From the NCBI RefSeq assembly GCF_018603905.1, contig NZ_JAHFZZ010000006.1, forward strand, positions 124,001-188,000: a DNA stretch of 64,000 nucleotides. Direction: 5' to 3'. This DNA is from Nonomuraea sp. NEAU-A123 (GTDB lineage: Bacteria; Actinomycetota; Actinomycetes; Streptosporangiales; Streptosporangiaceae). Positions 7,886 to 16,084 of the stretch are shown piece after piece. Numbering within the stretch: the stretch's first letter is position 1; every line of letters starts with the position of its first letter. Made by a program: the position numbers and the translations under genes. The notes below the pieces were generated by a model. That model did no database searches. It saw only the letters and a list, made by a program, of their open reading frames with translations, and was not told the origin of the DNA.

Positions 7886-9120
7886 CAGGCTCGTCCGTGG
7901 GAGGTCCGCGACTTGCGGGCGATCGAGTCGACGACGACCGCGAGCAGCAGGACGATGCCCGTGACCATGAACCGGATGGAGGAGTCGAGGTTGAGCAGCG
8001 TCAGCCCGCTGGAGATCGACTGGATGACGATGATGCCGAGCAGCGCGCCGAAGGCCGTGCCGCGCCCGCCGAACAGGCTCGTCCCGCCGATCACGGCCGC
8101 GGCGATGGCGTTGAGGTTGACGTCGCCCGCGCCGCTGCTCTGGTTCGCCGCCGCCAGCCGGGCCGCGGCCAGGATGCCGCCCACCGCCGCGAACGACGAG
8201 CAGAGCACGAAGACCGAGGTGTAGACGGCCTTGACGTTGATGCCCGCCCGGCGCGCGGCCTCCACGTTGCCGCCGACCGCGTAGACGGCCCGGCCCCACT
8301 TGGTACGCGAGAGCATGTAGTGCATGATCAGCACGAGGGCCACGAAGAAGACGAACATCCAGCCCACGCCGCGGGTCTGCCCGAGGTAGTAGACCACGAA
8401 GGCCAGCACGGCCAGCAGCGCCACGCTCCTGATGATCAGCGTGGACAGGTTCCTGGACGACAGCCCGGCGCGCCGCCGCTCCTGGGCGTGCAGGTAGCCG
8501 CTGGCGAACAGCCAGATGGCCGCGATCACCGCGAAGCAGTACGACAGCCACGGCGGCACGAAGTCGAGCTGCGCGAAGTTCACCAGGGCCGAGTCGAACG
8601 GCAGGTTGATCGAGCCCTTGCTGCCCAGCACGTAGAGCTGCAGCCCGAGGAAGGCCAGCAGCCCGGCCATCGTGATGACGAAGCTCGGCACCCCGAACCG
8701 GTTGAACAACTGCGCGTACACCCAGCCGATGGCCGCGCCCATGATGACCGCGGCCAGGATGGCCAGCCACACCGGCAGCCCGTTGCTGACGAACAGGACG
8801 GCGAGCACGGCTCCCGACAGGCCGCTGACCGAGCCGACCGACAGGTCGATCTGGCCGACCAGCAGCACGCAGACGATGCCCAGCGCGATGATGCCGACCG
8901 CGGCCGACTCCAGCGTGAGGTTCACCAGGTTCGCGCTGGACAGGAAGATCGGGTTGAGGATCTGCAGCACCGTCCAGATGACGATGAGCCCCACCACGAC
9001 GGGGATCACGCCGAGGTCGCCGCCGCGGGCCCGCTCGACCACGTCGGCGATCGCGCCGCGCAGCCCTTCGCGCCCGCTCAGCCGCTCGTCCTGGCGATCC
9101 GTGGTGAGCGTGCTGTTCAT
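7885..9120 (-). CDS. CUT2 sugar ABC transporter permease (RbsC/XylH family)
   Basis: A 411-residue polytopic membrane protein with the hallmark ribose/xylose permease motifs: GIVCVLLVGQIDLSVGS near residue 80, FGVPSFVITMAGL, and the cytoplasmic signature AVGGNVEAARRAGINV. Length is that of XylH-type permeases rather than the shorter RbsC type; the central part (about 170-260) carries an extra charged stretch (HAQERRRAG). The ATG at 9120 overlaps the ATPase stop (ATGA). It forms the channel for the importer whose other subunits lie directly upstream. Confidence 0.92.
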   Translation of the reverse strand: MNSTLTTDRQDERLSGREGLRGAIADVVERARGGDLGVIPVVVGLIVIWTVLQILNPIFLSSANLVNLTLESAAVGIIALGIVCVLLVGQIDLSVGSVSGLSGAVLAVLFVSNGLPVWLAILAAVIMGAAIGWVYAQLFNRFGVPSFVITMAGLLAFLGLQLYVLGSKGSINLPFDSALVNFAQLDFVPPWLSYCFAVIAAIWLFASGYLHAQERRRAGLSSRNLSTLIIRSVALLAVLAFVVYYLGQTRGVGWMFVFFVALVLIMHYMLSRTKWGRAVYAVGGNVEAARRAGINVKAVYTSVFVLCSSFAAVGGILAAARLAAANQSSGAGDVNLNAIAAAVIGGTSLFGGRGTAFGALLGIIVIQSISSGLTLLNLDSSIRFMVTGIVLLLAVVVDSIARKSRTSHGRA

Positions 9121-9908
9121 GAGGGGAGCCCTTCCTTGCGGCGCGCCTGGCGCTGGGAGACCGCATTGTCGGTGGCGCCGGTGATGGCGGCGATGATCTC
9201 TTCGGTGGAGACCGCGCCCACGTCGAACACCCCGTTGTTGCGGCCGAGCCGGAGCACCGCCACGGTGTCGGCCACGGCCTGCACGTCGGCCATGTTGTGG
9301 CTGATCATGATGACGCCGAGGCCGTTCTCGCGGAGCCGCTCGACCAGGTTGAGCACCTCCGCCGTCTGGGCGACGCCCAGGGCGGCGGTCGGCTCGTCGA
9401 GGATGATCACCTTGGGGTCGCCGAGCAGCGACCTGGCGATGGCCACCGTCTGCCGCTGGCCGCCGGAGAGCGCGGCGACCGGCACGCGGACGCTCGGGAT
9501 CTTCGCCGAGAGCTGGCGGAGCAGCTCCCAGGAGCGGGTCTCCATCGCCACGTCGTTCAGCCGGAGCGGGCGGACCTCCTGTCCCAGGAACAGGTTCTGG
9601 ATCACGTTGAGGTTCTCGCACAGCGCGAGGTCCTGGAAGACGGTGGCGATGCCGAGCTTGTGCGCCGCCGCCGGCGTCGGGATCTCGACGTCCCGCGACT
9701 CGAAGGTGATCGTCCCCGAATCGGGCGGGTGCACCCCCGAAAGGATCTTGACCAGCGTCGACTTGCCCGCGCCGTTGTCGCCGACGATGGCCATGACCTG
9801 GCCCGCCGCGACATCGAGCTCGATGTCGGTCAGCGCGGCGACCGCGCCGAACGTCTTGCTGATCCCCCGCAGGGACAGAACGCTGTCCGCTTGCTCTGTA
9901 GGCGACAA
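9117..9908 (-). CDS. CUT2 sugar ABC transporter ATP-binding protein (single domain)
   Basis: A 263-residue ABC ATPase with Walker A GDNGAGKST, signature LSGGQRQTVAIARS, Walker B VIILDEPTAAL and the H-loop ISHN. Typical RbsA/XylG proteins carry two such cassettes in about 500 residues; this is the half-size form (FrcA-like) that must work as a homodimer. The TTG start at 9908 is supported by GGGAGGAG 6-7 bp upstream and by the absence of any ATG or GTG giving an intact N-terminus. It follows the binding-protein gene by 48 bp, a gap occupied by a 15-bp tandem repeat. Confidence 0.9.
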   Translation of the reverse strand: MSPTEQADSVLSLRGISKTFGAVAALTDIELDVAAGQVMAIVGDNGAGKSTLVKILSGVHPPDSGTITFESRDVEIPTPAAAHKLGIATVFQDLALCENLNVIQNLFLGQEVRPLRLNDVAMETRSWELLRQLSAKIPSVRVPVAALSGGQRQTVAIARSLLGDPKVIILDEPTAALGVAQTAEVLNLVERLRENGLGVIMISHNMADVQAVADTVAVLRLGRNNGVFDVGAVSTEEIIAAITGATDNAVSQRQARRKEGLPS

Positions 9909-9926
9909 GACGGCTCCTCCCTCGCC

Positions 9927-9971
9927 CTACTCGATGAGCCTCTACTTGATGCCGAGCTACTTGATGCCGAG
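9927..9971. repeat. 15-bp tandem repeat spanning the stop codon of the CUT2 binding-protein gene
   Basis: Two perfect copies of CTACTTGATGCCGAG (9942-9956 and 9957-9971) and a degenerate third (9927-9941) follow each other. On the minus strand each reads as the last codons of the lipoprotein gene plus its TAG stop, so the gene end has been duplicated in tandem into the spacer before the ATPase gene. Confidence 0.85.
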
Positions 9972-11054
9972 CTCGGCGCAGCCCTTGGCGTATTCGGCGG
10001 TGCACGCGTCGGCGGCCTTCATGATGCCGCTCTGGAACAGCACCTCATTGATGTTCTCCTTGGTCACGACCGTGGGGACGAACAGCTGCGACGGGGTGTT
10101 GTAGAGCGTGGTCTTGCCCTCGGGCTTCTTGCCCTGCATGAACTGGTAGGCGACGTCGGCCGACGCCTCCGCCACGATCTTGATCGGCTTGGAGATCGTG
10201 TTGTACTGGTCGCCGGCGATGATTCGCTGAGCGGCGGCCAGCTCGGCGTCGTTGCCCGTGACCGGCGGCACCTTCACACCGGCCGCCTTGAACGCGGCGA
10301 TCGCGCCGCCGCCGGTGCCGTCGTTGGCCGCGACCACGCCGACGATCTGGTCCTTGAACTGCGTGATCTGGCCGCTGACCCAGGTCTGCGCCTTCTCCGG
10401 CTGCCAGTCGGGGGTGTCGTACTCGGCCAGCAGCTTGAAGCCGCTCGGGTCGATCGCGCTGTGGATGCCCTTCTTGATCAGGCCGGCCGCCGCGTCCGTG
10501 GGCGAGCCGTTGACCTCGAGGATGCCGCCCTTGGCGTTCTCCTTCTTGAGGTGGTCGACCAGGGACTGGGCGATCATGTTGCCGATCTTCTCGTTGTCGA
10601 ACGAGATGTAGTAGTCGGCGGGCGTGGCCGGGACCGGCCGGTCGTAGGCGATGACCGGGATCTTCTGTGACTGCGCCGTCTTGACGATCGTGGCCGCGGC
10701 GGCCGAGTCGACCGGGTCGATCACGATGGCCTTGACGCCCTGAGCCATCGCCGAGTTGGCCTGTTGCTGCTGCTTGGCGGCGTCGGAGTCGGCGTTCTGG
10801 TAGATGACCGTGCAGCTCGGGCAGAGCTGCTTCATCTTGGCCTCGAAGAGCGGCTTGTCGGCCAGCTCGTACCTGGTGGAGGCGAGGTCGGGCATGAGGA
10901 AGGCCACCTTGGCGTTCTCCGCGCCGCCACCGCTGTTGCTGCTGCTGGAGCCGCTGTCACCGCCGGTGGAACCGGAGCCGCAGGCGGCCAGCGCCGACCC
11001 TGCGATGACGACAACCGCGGCGAACGCGGAGGTCCGCATCTGAACTCTCTTCAC
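9957..11054 (-). CDS. CUT2 sugar ABC transporter substrate-binding lipoprotein (XylF-like)
   Basis: A 365-residue lipoprotein of the periplasmic-binding-protein type I class. The signal peptide ends in LAAC (Cys25), followed by a Gly/Ser tether and a sugar-binding fold with VAFLMPDLASTRYE, DADAAKQQQQ-like (DSDAAKQQQQ), AYDRPV and AANDGTGGGAI segments closely resembling D-xylose-binding proteins. The GTG at 11054 is preferred because AGGAAAG lies 5-10 bp upstream; GTG at 11069 and ATG at 11039 are alternatives. First gene of the transport/kinase operon, 220 bp downstream of the SorC regulator, with an operator-like element at 11190-11208 in that gap. Confidence 0.92.
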   Translation of the reverse strand: MKRVQMRTSAFAAVVVIAGSALAACGSGSTGGDSGSSSSNSGGGAENAKVAFLMPDLASTRYELADKPLFEAKMKQLCPSCTVIYQNADSDAAKQQQQANSAMAQGVKAIVIDPVDSAAAATIVKTAQSQKIPVIAYDRPVPATPADYYISFDNEKIGNMIAQSLVDHLKKENAKGGILEVNGSPTDAAAGLIKKGIHSAIDPSGFKLLAEYDTPDWQPEKAQTWVSGQITQFKDQIVGVVAANDGTGGGAIAAFKAAGVKVPPVTGNDAELAAAQRIIAGDQYNTISKPIKIVAEASADVAYQFMQGKKPEGKTTLYNTPSQLFVPTVVTKENINEVLFQSGIMKAADACTAEYAKGCAELGIK

Positions 11055-11189
11055 GGGTTCTTTCCTCACTCACTACGTCCTCACGGACTCGCTGATCGCG
11101 TCGCTCCCCCGAAACGCCACGGGAGACATGCCGCTCACAACCGGCCACGCCTGTGGTGCGGCTCACGCTAGCGCGAGTGCAGAATAATT

Positions 11190-11208
11190 GTCCAGCAAAA
11201 GTGTTCAG
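11190..11208. promoter_or_regulatory. Putative SorC-regulator operator in front of the CUT2 operon
   Basis: The minus strand reads CTGAACACTTTTGCTGGAC here. The same 19-bp sequence with a single difference occurs on the plus strand at 12256-12274 in front of the SorC-type regulator gene. Sharing between a regulator and its adjacent transport operon is a standard autoregulation pattern. The match is direct; binding is inferred. Confidence 0.75.
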
Positions 11209-11274
11209 GGCCTTCGCCTGGGTTTGGTCAAGAACTGGGCGTCTGCCGTTCGTCTGCGGTTTGGGGGGTGTTCG

Positions 11275-12240
11275 TCAGGAACGGCGGGCCGCCGCGAGGA
11301 GTCCCTCGGCGGTCAGGACGTCGGTGACCAACTGGTTGAAGTAGCCGCCCCGGGCGCCCGCGATGATGGACAGCACCTTCTCGGCGCCCACCGCGACCGC
11401 GATCGACGAGGGGATGCGGCGTAGTTCGTGCAGGCCGGGGGCCACCAGGCGCTCGCTGCCCGGGTAGGAGACCGGCTCCCCGGCGCGGTTGTACACCCGC
11501 ATGCAGACGTCGCCCACGGCCTCGCGCAGGCTCTCCGCGTCGCGCGGCATGAACGCGGGCACGACCTGCCGCATCAGCGGCGCGGAGCCGACGCCGACGA
11601 TGGCGCACTTGGCGTGCGCCCACAGGTCCATGACCTTGCGCACCGACGGCTCGTGCTGGAGGGAATAGAACAGCTCGGGCCCCGGCAGCGCGGGCGCGTA
11701 CAGGTAGCTGGGCACGCCGCTGACGCGTTCGGCCAGGATGCGGGTGGTCTCGTTGGTCTGGAACCACGGCTGTGGCTCCTCCTGGCCGCCCACGGCCGGC
11801 GCGATGGTGACGCCGGGGAACTGCCCGAGGCCCTCGCGCGCGCACTCGTACACCGTGCTGCCGGACGAGACCAGCACCACGTCGCCCGACTCCAGCCCGA
11901 CCCCGGCCAGGGCGCGGGCCAGCCCGGGGGCCAGCCAGGGACCCAGTGCCGGGCCGCTGACCTTGGGGACCAGGTGCACGCGCTTCAACTGGAGCGCCTC
12001 GGCCACCTCGGCGGCCAGGGGGCCCTCCTCGAGGGTGGCGGGCCGGTGCACCCTGATCTCGACGATGCCCTGCCTGCGGGCCTCGGTGAGCAGCCGGCTC
12101 ACGGTCGCCCTGCTGACGCCCAGCCGTTTGGCGATGTCGGCTTGGGTGGCGTCTTCGAGGTAGTACTGCGACGCTGCCGCGTACATCAGATCGTGCGGGA
12201 AACGGGCCTGCGCCTCCGGCGCGGCCTCGGCGGCCTTCAT
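11275..12240 (-). CDS. SorC/DeoR-type sugar-binding transcriptional regulator
   Basis: A 321-residue regulator. The N-terminal helix-turn-helix is seen in ATQADIAKRLGVSRATVSRL (about residues 32-52), followed by a C-terminal effector domain of the SorC family. That domain resembles sugar-phosphate isomerase folds and contains VLVSSGSTVYECAREGL and AIVGVGSAPL. Such proteins sense phosphorylated sugars. The ATG at 12240 has GAGGGA 8 bp upstream. It lies directly upstream of, and in the same orientation as, the CUT2/kinase operon and shares a 19-bp element with it, so it is the best candidate for control of that operon in response to a kinase product. Confidence 0.9.
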   Translation of the reverse strand: MKAAEAAPEAQARFPHDLMYAAASQYYLEDATQADIAKRLGVSRATVSRLLTEARRQGIVEIRVHRPATLEEGPLAAEVAEALQLKRVHLVPKVSGPALGPWLAPGLARALAGVGLESGDVVLVSSGSTVYECAREGLGQFPGVTIAPAVGGQEEPQPWFQTNETTRILAERVSGVPSYLYAPALPGPELFYSLQHEPSVRKVMDLWAHAKCAIVGVGSAPLMRQVVPAFMPRDAESLREAVGDVCMRVYNRAGEPVSYPGSERLVAPGLHELRRIPSSIAVAVGAEKVLSIIAGARGGYFNQLVTDVLTAEGLLAAARRS

Positions 12241-12255
12241 GCGCGCACTCCCTCG

Positions 12256-12274
12256 GCCTGAACACTTGTGCTGG
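12256..12274. promoter_or_regulatory. Putative autoregulatory operator of the SorC-type regulator
   Basis: CTGAACACTTGTGCTGGAC lies 16-34 bp before the regulator ATG (gene on minus strand). TATAGT, a plausible -10 box for the gene, lies just upstream at about 12282-12287, so a bound protein would cover the transcription start. It is one base different from the element at 11190-11208. Confidence 0.72.
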
Positions 12275-12398
12275 ACGGATGTGACTATACCTCCGCACCC
12301 TCCGGCCGGACCGCTAACAAGCCCGCCGAACAATAATCGCCCATGCGCGACCGCTCACCGGCCGGCCGTCCCACCGATCGGCCCGCCTGCCCCTGAAC

Positions 12399-12467
12399 GG
12401 TTGGGGGCCGTCCGGCGAATGGGACCGCGCCCGTTTCCGACTGGTTGGGGGCCGTCCGACCAATGGG
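12399..12467. repeat. Two direct copies of a 25-bp GC-rich element
   Basis: The 289-bp gap between the SorC gene and the ArsR-type gene contains two copies of a 25-bp unit (12399-12423 and 12443-12467; 3 of 25 bases differ), both beginning GGTTGGGGGCCGTCCG. Their start-to-start distance is 44 bp. I see no open frame with a ribosome binding site in this gap. Function unknown. Confidence 0.7.
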
Positions 12468-12529
12468 GGTGACGGCGGGTTGGGCTTCCCGTGCTTGCCG
12501 TACAGGATGGTGGGGGTTGGAACGGGCGG

Positions 12530-13513
12530 TTACGGCGCCTGGCCGGTGACCAGCGCGTCGCCGAGTGGCGTGCGGGCGTACAGGACGGTGCGGCCTGTGC
12601 GGGTGCCCGCGATGAGGCCGGTGCCGCGTAGGGCGGCCAGGTGGCCGCCGGTGGTGCCGAGGCTGTGCCCGAGCAGGGCGGCGAGGTGGGTCGTGGTGGC
12701 GGGCACGGCGAGCTCGGCGAGGATGCGGGCGCGGGTGCGGCCGATCAGCACCGCCAGGCCCGCTCCCGTCGCGGGCGTTTCGGCGGCCGTGCCACGGGCC
12801 GGGTACGTGAGCGCGTACGGCCAGGCGTCCTCCAGGTAGGCGCCCACGGCGGGCACGAACGCCGACGGCAGGAACAGCAGCCCCTTGCCGCCCAGCCGGT
12901 GCAGTTCCTCGCCCTTGCCCATCCGGACCTCGATGTACCCGTCGCCGTGCCACCGGACCTGCTCGCTCAGGTCGTCGAGCGCCGCCGCCCACCCGTACGC
13001 CGCCAGCCGGCCCGCCCGCTGCACCACGTCGCGTTCCAGGATCGCCTGGAAGCGCGGCCAGTCCTTGGACAGGATCTCCGTCCACAGCGCCTCGTAGGCG
13101 TCGGCCAGCACCTGGACGACGTCGGGGCCGAGCAGCAACGCCCTGGTCCACTGCGGCACGGGCGGCCGGCCGGCCAGGGCGGCGGCGATCTCCGCGTGCG
13201 CCTGCCCGACCGGCGTGGTGCGCATGGCGGCCAGCTCGGTCTCGAACGGCACGCTCATCCCGGCGGGCGGCGGGGCGATGAAGTCGACGTTGTCGCTGCC
13301 CTTGTTGCCGGTGATCGCCACCAGGGCGCGCAGTGCCGGGTGGCGGGCGGCCAGCTTCTTGTACGGTTCGCGCCACTTTTCGGCCCAGCGCCGATGCGCG
13401 CCCGGCGCGGTGCGGCCTTCGATCACCCACTGCGCGTGCATGGTCTCGATCAGCGGCGAGATGGCGAACCTGCTGGCCACCACGTCCTGCGGCGTGACTT
13501 CGATCCTGAACAC
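12530..13513 (-). CDS. ArsR-like winged-helix transcriptional regulator with large N-terminal domain
   Basis: A 327-residue protein whose N-terminal 230 residues match the DUF5937-like region common in actinobacterial ArsR proteins. The C-terminal winged helix is visible in RARILAELAVPATTTHLAAL and the recognition-helix segment LGTTGGHLAALRGTGL (about 265-310). The GTG at 13513 is only one base from GAAAGG, too close for a normal ribosome binding site. TATAAC lies 8 bp before it, so a leaderless transcript is likely. It is divergent from an MFS transporter gene, probably its target, across the palindrome at 13514-13533. Confidence 0.8.
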   Translation of the reverse strand: MFRIEVTPQDVVASRFAISPLIETMHAQWVIEGRTAPGAHRRWAEKWREPYKKLAARHPALRALVAITGNKGSDNVDFIAPPPAGMSVPFETELAAMRTTPVGQAHAEIAAALAGRPPVPQWTRALLLGPDVVQVLADAYEALWTEILSKDWPRFQAILERDVVQRAGRLAAYGWAAALDDLSEQVRWHGDGYIEVRMGKGEELHRLGGKGLLFLPSAFVPAVGAYLEDAWPYALTYPARGTAAETPATGAGLAVLIGRTRARILAELAVPATTTHLAALLGHSLGTTGGHLAALRGTGLIAGTRTGRTVLYARTPLGDALVTGQAP

Positions 13514-13533
13514 CTTTCGGTTATATCCGAAAG
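13514..13533. promoter_or_regulatory. Palindromic operator overlapping the ArsR-type gene promoter
   Basis: CTTTCGG-TTATAT-CCGAAAG forms a perfect 7-bp inverted repeat. It abuts the GTG start of the regulator and includes the likely -10 hexamer, so occupation would block transcription. Arm and spacer sizes fit ArsR-family operators. Confidence 0.7.
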
Positions 13534-13624
13534 TGTCGCCTCCGCCGGGAGTGTTCCCGCAGCATCGTGTCCGGCGGTCTCGAGACCTCCCTCCGGGATC
13601 GCCCTTTCGACGTGGGGGTGTGGG

Positions 13625-15109
13625 TTGACGGAGCGTGGAGCCACCTTTGGGCAGGTGTTCGCGGTGCGGGAGTTCCGGGTGCTGTTCGGCAGCTTCGCGC
13701 TGCTGATCTCCGGGGACTCGATCAAGATGCTGGCGCTGTCGGTGCTGGTGTACGCGGAGACGGGGTCGCCCGGGCTCTCGGCCGCGGCTTACATGGTCGG
13801 GTGGCTGCCGTACATCGTGGGCGGGATGTTCCTGCTCTCCCTGGCCGACCGGCTGCCGCCTCGGGCGGTGATGGTCGTGGGGGAGCTGGTCAGGGTGGTG
13901 GTGTGCCTGCTGCTGGCCTTCGCCGGGTTGCCGGTTCCGGTGATGCTCGGGCTGGTGCTGGTGACGGGGCTGTTCTCGCCGGTGTTCGGGGCGGCGCGGA
14001 GTGCGTTGCTGCCTGACGTGCTGCCTGGGGACGCGTTCGTGCTGGCCAGGTCGCTGATGGGGGTCACGTCGGCGAGCGCCCAGATCGCGGGGCTCGCCGT
14101 CGGGGGCGCCTTCCTGGCGATGGCGGGGCCGCGCGGGGCGCTGGCGGTCACGGCGGCGCTCTCGGCGGTGGCCGCCTTGGTACTCCGGTACGGCCTGCCG
14201 TACCGGCCCGCCCGAGGCACGGCTACGTACGGCACGGCTGCCCGTGGCACGCCCTCAGACGACACGCCCTCAGACGACACGCCCTCAGACGACACGCCCT
14301 CAGGCGGCGCACGCCTGGATGGCGCGCTCTCAGATGGCGCGCCTCCGTACGGGACGGTCGTGGACGACACGGTCGCTCGGGAGGCGCCTGGGAGTGCGGT
14401 GGTCCGAGGCGGGGCTGTGCGGGTGACATTGCGGGTGAATCGGTTGCTGTTGGTCGATCGGCGGGTGCGGGGGCTGCTGTTGGCGAGTTGGTTGCCGAGT
14501 ATGTGCCTGGCGGGGGCCGAGGCGATGATCGTGCCCTATCTGGGTGGGCGGGGGCAGGCGGGGGTGGTGCTGGCATTGGCGGCGGGTGGGATGGCGGTCG
14601 GTGAGTTCAGCGTGGGGCGGTTCGCGGCTCCGGCGCTCAGGGAGCGGTTGTCGCTGCCGCTGGCGGTGCTGATCGGGCTGCCGTGGCTGGCCTTTCTGGC
14701 GGCGCCTGGCGTGGCGTGGGCGGCGGTGATCGCTGCCGTGGCCGCCGCTGGGCTGTCCTACCAGCTTGGGTTGCAGCGGCGCTTCGTCGAGTCGGTGCCG
14801 GAGGAGGTGCGCGGGCAGGCGTTCGGGCTGCTGTCGGCCGGGCTGATGACCGGGCAGGCGATCGGCGCGGCGGCGATCGGTGCCCTGGGCGAGGCGATCG
14901 GCCCGGGCCCGGCCATCGCCGCGGCGGGCCTCGCGGGCGTCCTCGTCGCCCTGGCCCTGTCCGGCGTACTACGCCCGGAGACCGACCCCACCTCTGCCGG
15001 CGACGCCCGCCCCTCCTCTGGTGGAGACGGCCGCCCTTTCGCGGGAGACGTTCGTCCGGATGCCGCCCCAGAGGTTACGGAGGTAGTTCGCCCGAGCCGC
15101 GGGGGATGA
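13625..15109 (+). CDS. MFS transporter
   Basis: A 494-residue major facilitator with twelve predicted membrane segments. The N-terminal half begins FGQVFAVREFRVLFGSFAL and carries a conserved basic/acidic loop ADRLPPRAVM between TM2 and TM3. The cytoplasmic loop between TM6 and TM7 is unusually long (about 75 residues) and contains four copies of DTPSD encoded by 15-bp DNA repeats. The TTG at 13625 is tentative: no strong ribosome binding site is visible, and GTG at 13661 would remove 12 residues. Likely an exporter, given the divergent ArsR-type regulator. Its last 35 bp overlap the 3' end of the convergent LacI gene. Confidence 0.82.
   Translation: MTERGATFGQVFAVREFRVLFGSFALLISGDSIKMLALSVLVYAETGSPGLSAAAYMVGWLPYIVGGMFLLSLADRLPPRAVMVVGELVRVVVCLLLAFAGLPVPVMLGLVLVTGLFSPVFGAARSALLPDVLPGDAFVLARSLMGVTSASAQIAGLAVGGAFLAMAGPRGALAVTAALSAVAALVLRYGLPYRPARGTATYGTAARGTPSDDTPSDDTPSDDTPSGGARLDGALSDGAPPYGTVVDDTVAREAPGSAVVRGGAVRVTLRVNRLLLVDRRVRGLLLASWLPSMCLAGAEAMIVPYLGGRGQAGVVLALAAGGMAVGEFSVGRFAAPALRERLSLPLAVLIGLPWLAFLAAPGVAWAAVIAAVAAAGLSYQLGLQRRFVESVPEEVRGQAFGLLSAGLMTGQAIGAAAIGALGEAIGPGPAIAAAGLAGVLVALALSGVLRPETDPTSAGDARPSSGGDGRPFAGDVRPDAAPEVTEVVRPSRGG
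14246..14305. repeat. Four 15-bp tandem repeats in the MFS gene
   Basis: Units GACACGCCCTCAGAC (first copy GGCACG..., last copy ...CAGGC) run head to tail and encode (D/G)TPSD repeats in the central cytoplasmic loop. They are in frame, so expansion or contraction would be tolerated. Confidence 0.85.
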
Positions 15110-16055
15110 GGCGCACCGGCAACTGGACGTGCTCCGACGGGCCGCCGTCCCCGGCCAGGCGGCGGAACAGCAGTTCGGCGGCCACCCGGCCCATCCCGGT
15201 CGGGTCCTGGGCCACCACCGTCACCCCGGGCGTCAGCAGGTCGGCCAGTTCGAAGTCGTCGAACCCGACCAGCCCCATCCGCCGCCCGCCGAGCGCCCGC
15301 AGCGCGGTCACGGTGAGACGGCCGTTGCCGGTGAACAGGGCGGTCGGCGGCGAGTCGAGTGCCAGCATGCGCTCCAGGTCCGTGCGGACCGTCTCGGGCG
15401 TGGGGGCGCGCATCGCCACCAGCCGGGGGTCGAAGAGCGGGCCGAGGGCCGAACGGTAACCCGCCAGCCGCTCGGCCGCGGTGAAGATCGACGGGTGGTC
15501 GCCGAGCATGGCGATCCGGCGGTGGCCGTGCGCCAGGAGGTGGCCGACGGCCTCCCTGGCGCCGCCCGCGTTGTCGCTGAGCACGGTGTCGACGTCCAGC
15601 CCGGGCCCGGGCGGCCGGTCCGCGAACACCGCGGGCGTCCCGGCGTCGAGCTCGGGCCGCAGGTAGGAGTGGTCGTCACCGGCGGGCACCACGATCAGAC
15701 CGTCGACCCGGCGGGCGCAGAACGTGCGCACCAGCTCGCGCTCCCTGGCCGGCTTCTCGCCGGACGAGCCGCTCAGCAGCAGGCAGCCCTCAACGATGAC
15801 CACGTCCTCGACCGCCCGGGTCAGCCCCGCGTAGAACGGGTCGGCGACGTCCTCGATGACCAGCCCGACGGTCGAGGTGCGGCCCCTGCGCAGCACTCTG
15901 GCGCTCTCGTTGCGGCTGTAGCCCAGCCGCTCGATGGCCTCGCGCACCCGTGCGGCCGTCGCCGGATTGACGCCCGGCTCGCCGTTCACGACGCGCGAGA
16001 CCGTCTTGAGCGCCACGCCGGCGGCCAAGGCCACGTCCTTCATCGTCGGTCTCAC
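15075..16055 (-). CDS. LacI-family transcriptional regulator
   Basis: A 326-residue repressor with the LacI helix-turn-helix MKDVALAAGVALKTVSRVVN at residues 4-23, the hinge ARVLRRGRTSTVGL, and a periplasmic-binding-like ligand domain (LVIEDVADPFYAGL, DGLIVVPAGDD, VGFDDFELADLLTPG). The GTG at 16055 is chosen because AAAGGA lies 7 bp upstream; a TTG at 16073 is possible. The palindrome 16085-16098 sits just upstream, and the perfect version lies in the CUT1 promoter at 74-87. It therefore probably represses itself, the divergent MFS gene and the distant CUT1 importer. Confidence 0.92.
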   Translation of the reverse strand: MRPTMKDVALAAGVALKTVSRVVNGEPGVNPATAARVREAIERLGYSRNESARVLRRGRTSTVGLVIEDVADPFYAGLTRAVEDVVIVEGCLLLSGSSGEKPARERELVRTFCARRVDGLIVVPAGDDHSYLRPELDAGTPAVFADRPPGPGLDVDTVLSDNAGGAREAVGHLLAHGHRRIAMLGDHPSIFTAAERLAGYRSALGPLFDPRLVAMRAPTPETVRTDLERMLALDSPPTALFTGNGRLTVTALRALGGRRMGLVGFDDFELADLLTPGVTVVAQDPTGMGRVAAELLFRRLAGDGGPSEHVQLPVRLIPRGSGELPP

Positions 16056-16084
16056 TCTTGGATCCTTTCCCAAGTAGGACGGCC

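Noticed and set aside
14246-14305. Repeats resembling a small CRISPR array
   Set aside because: Units are contiguous with no spacers, in frame inside a transporter gene, and no cas genes are present.
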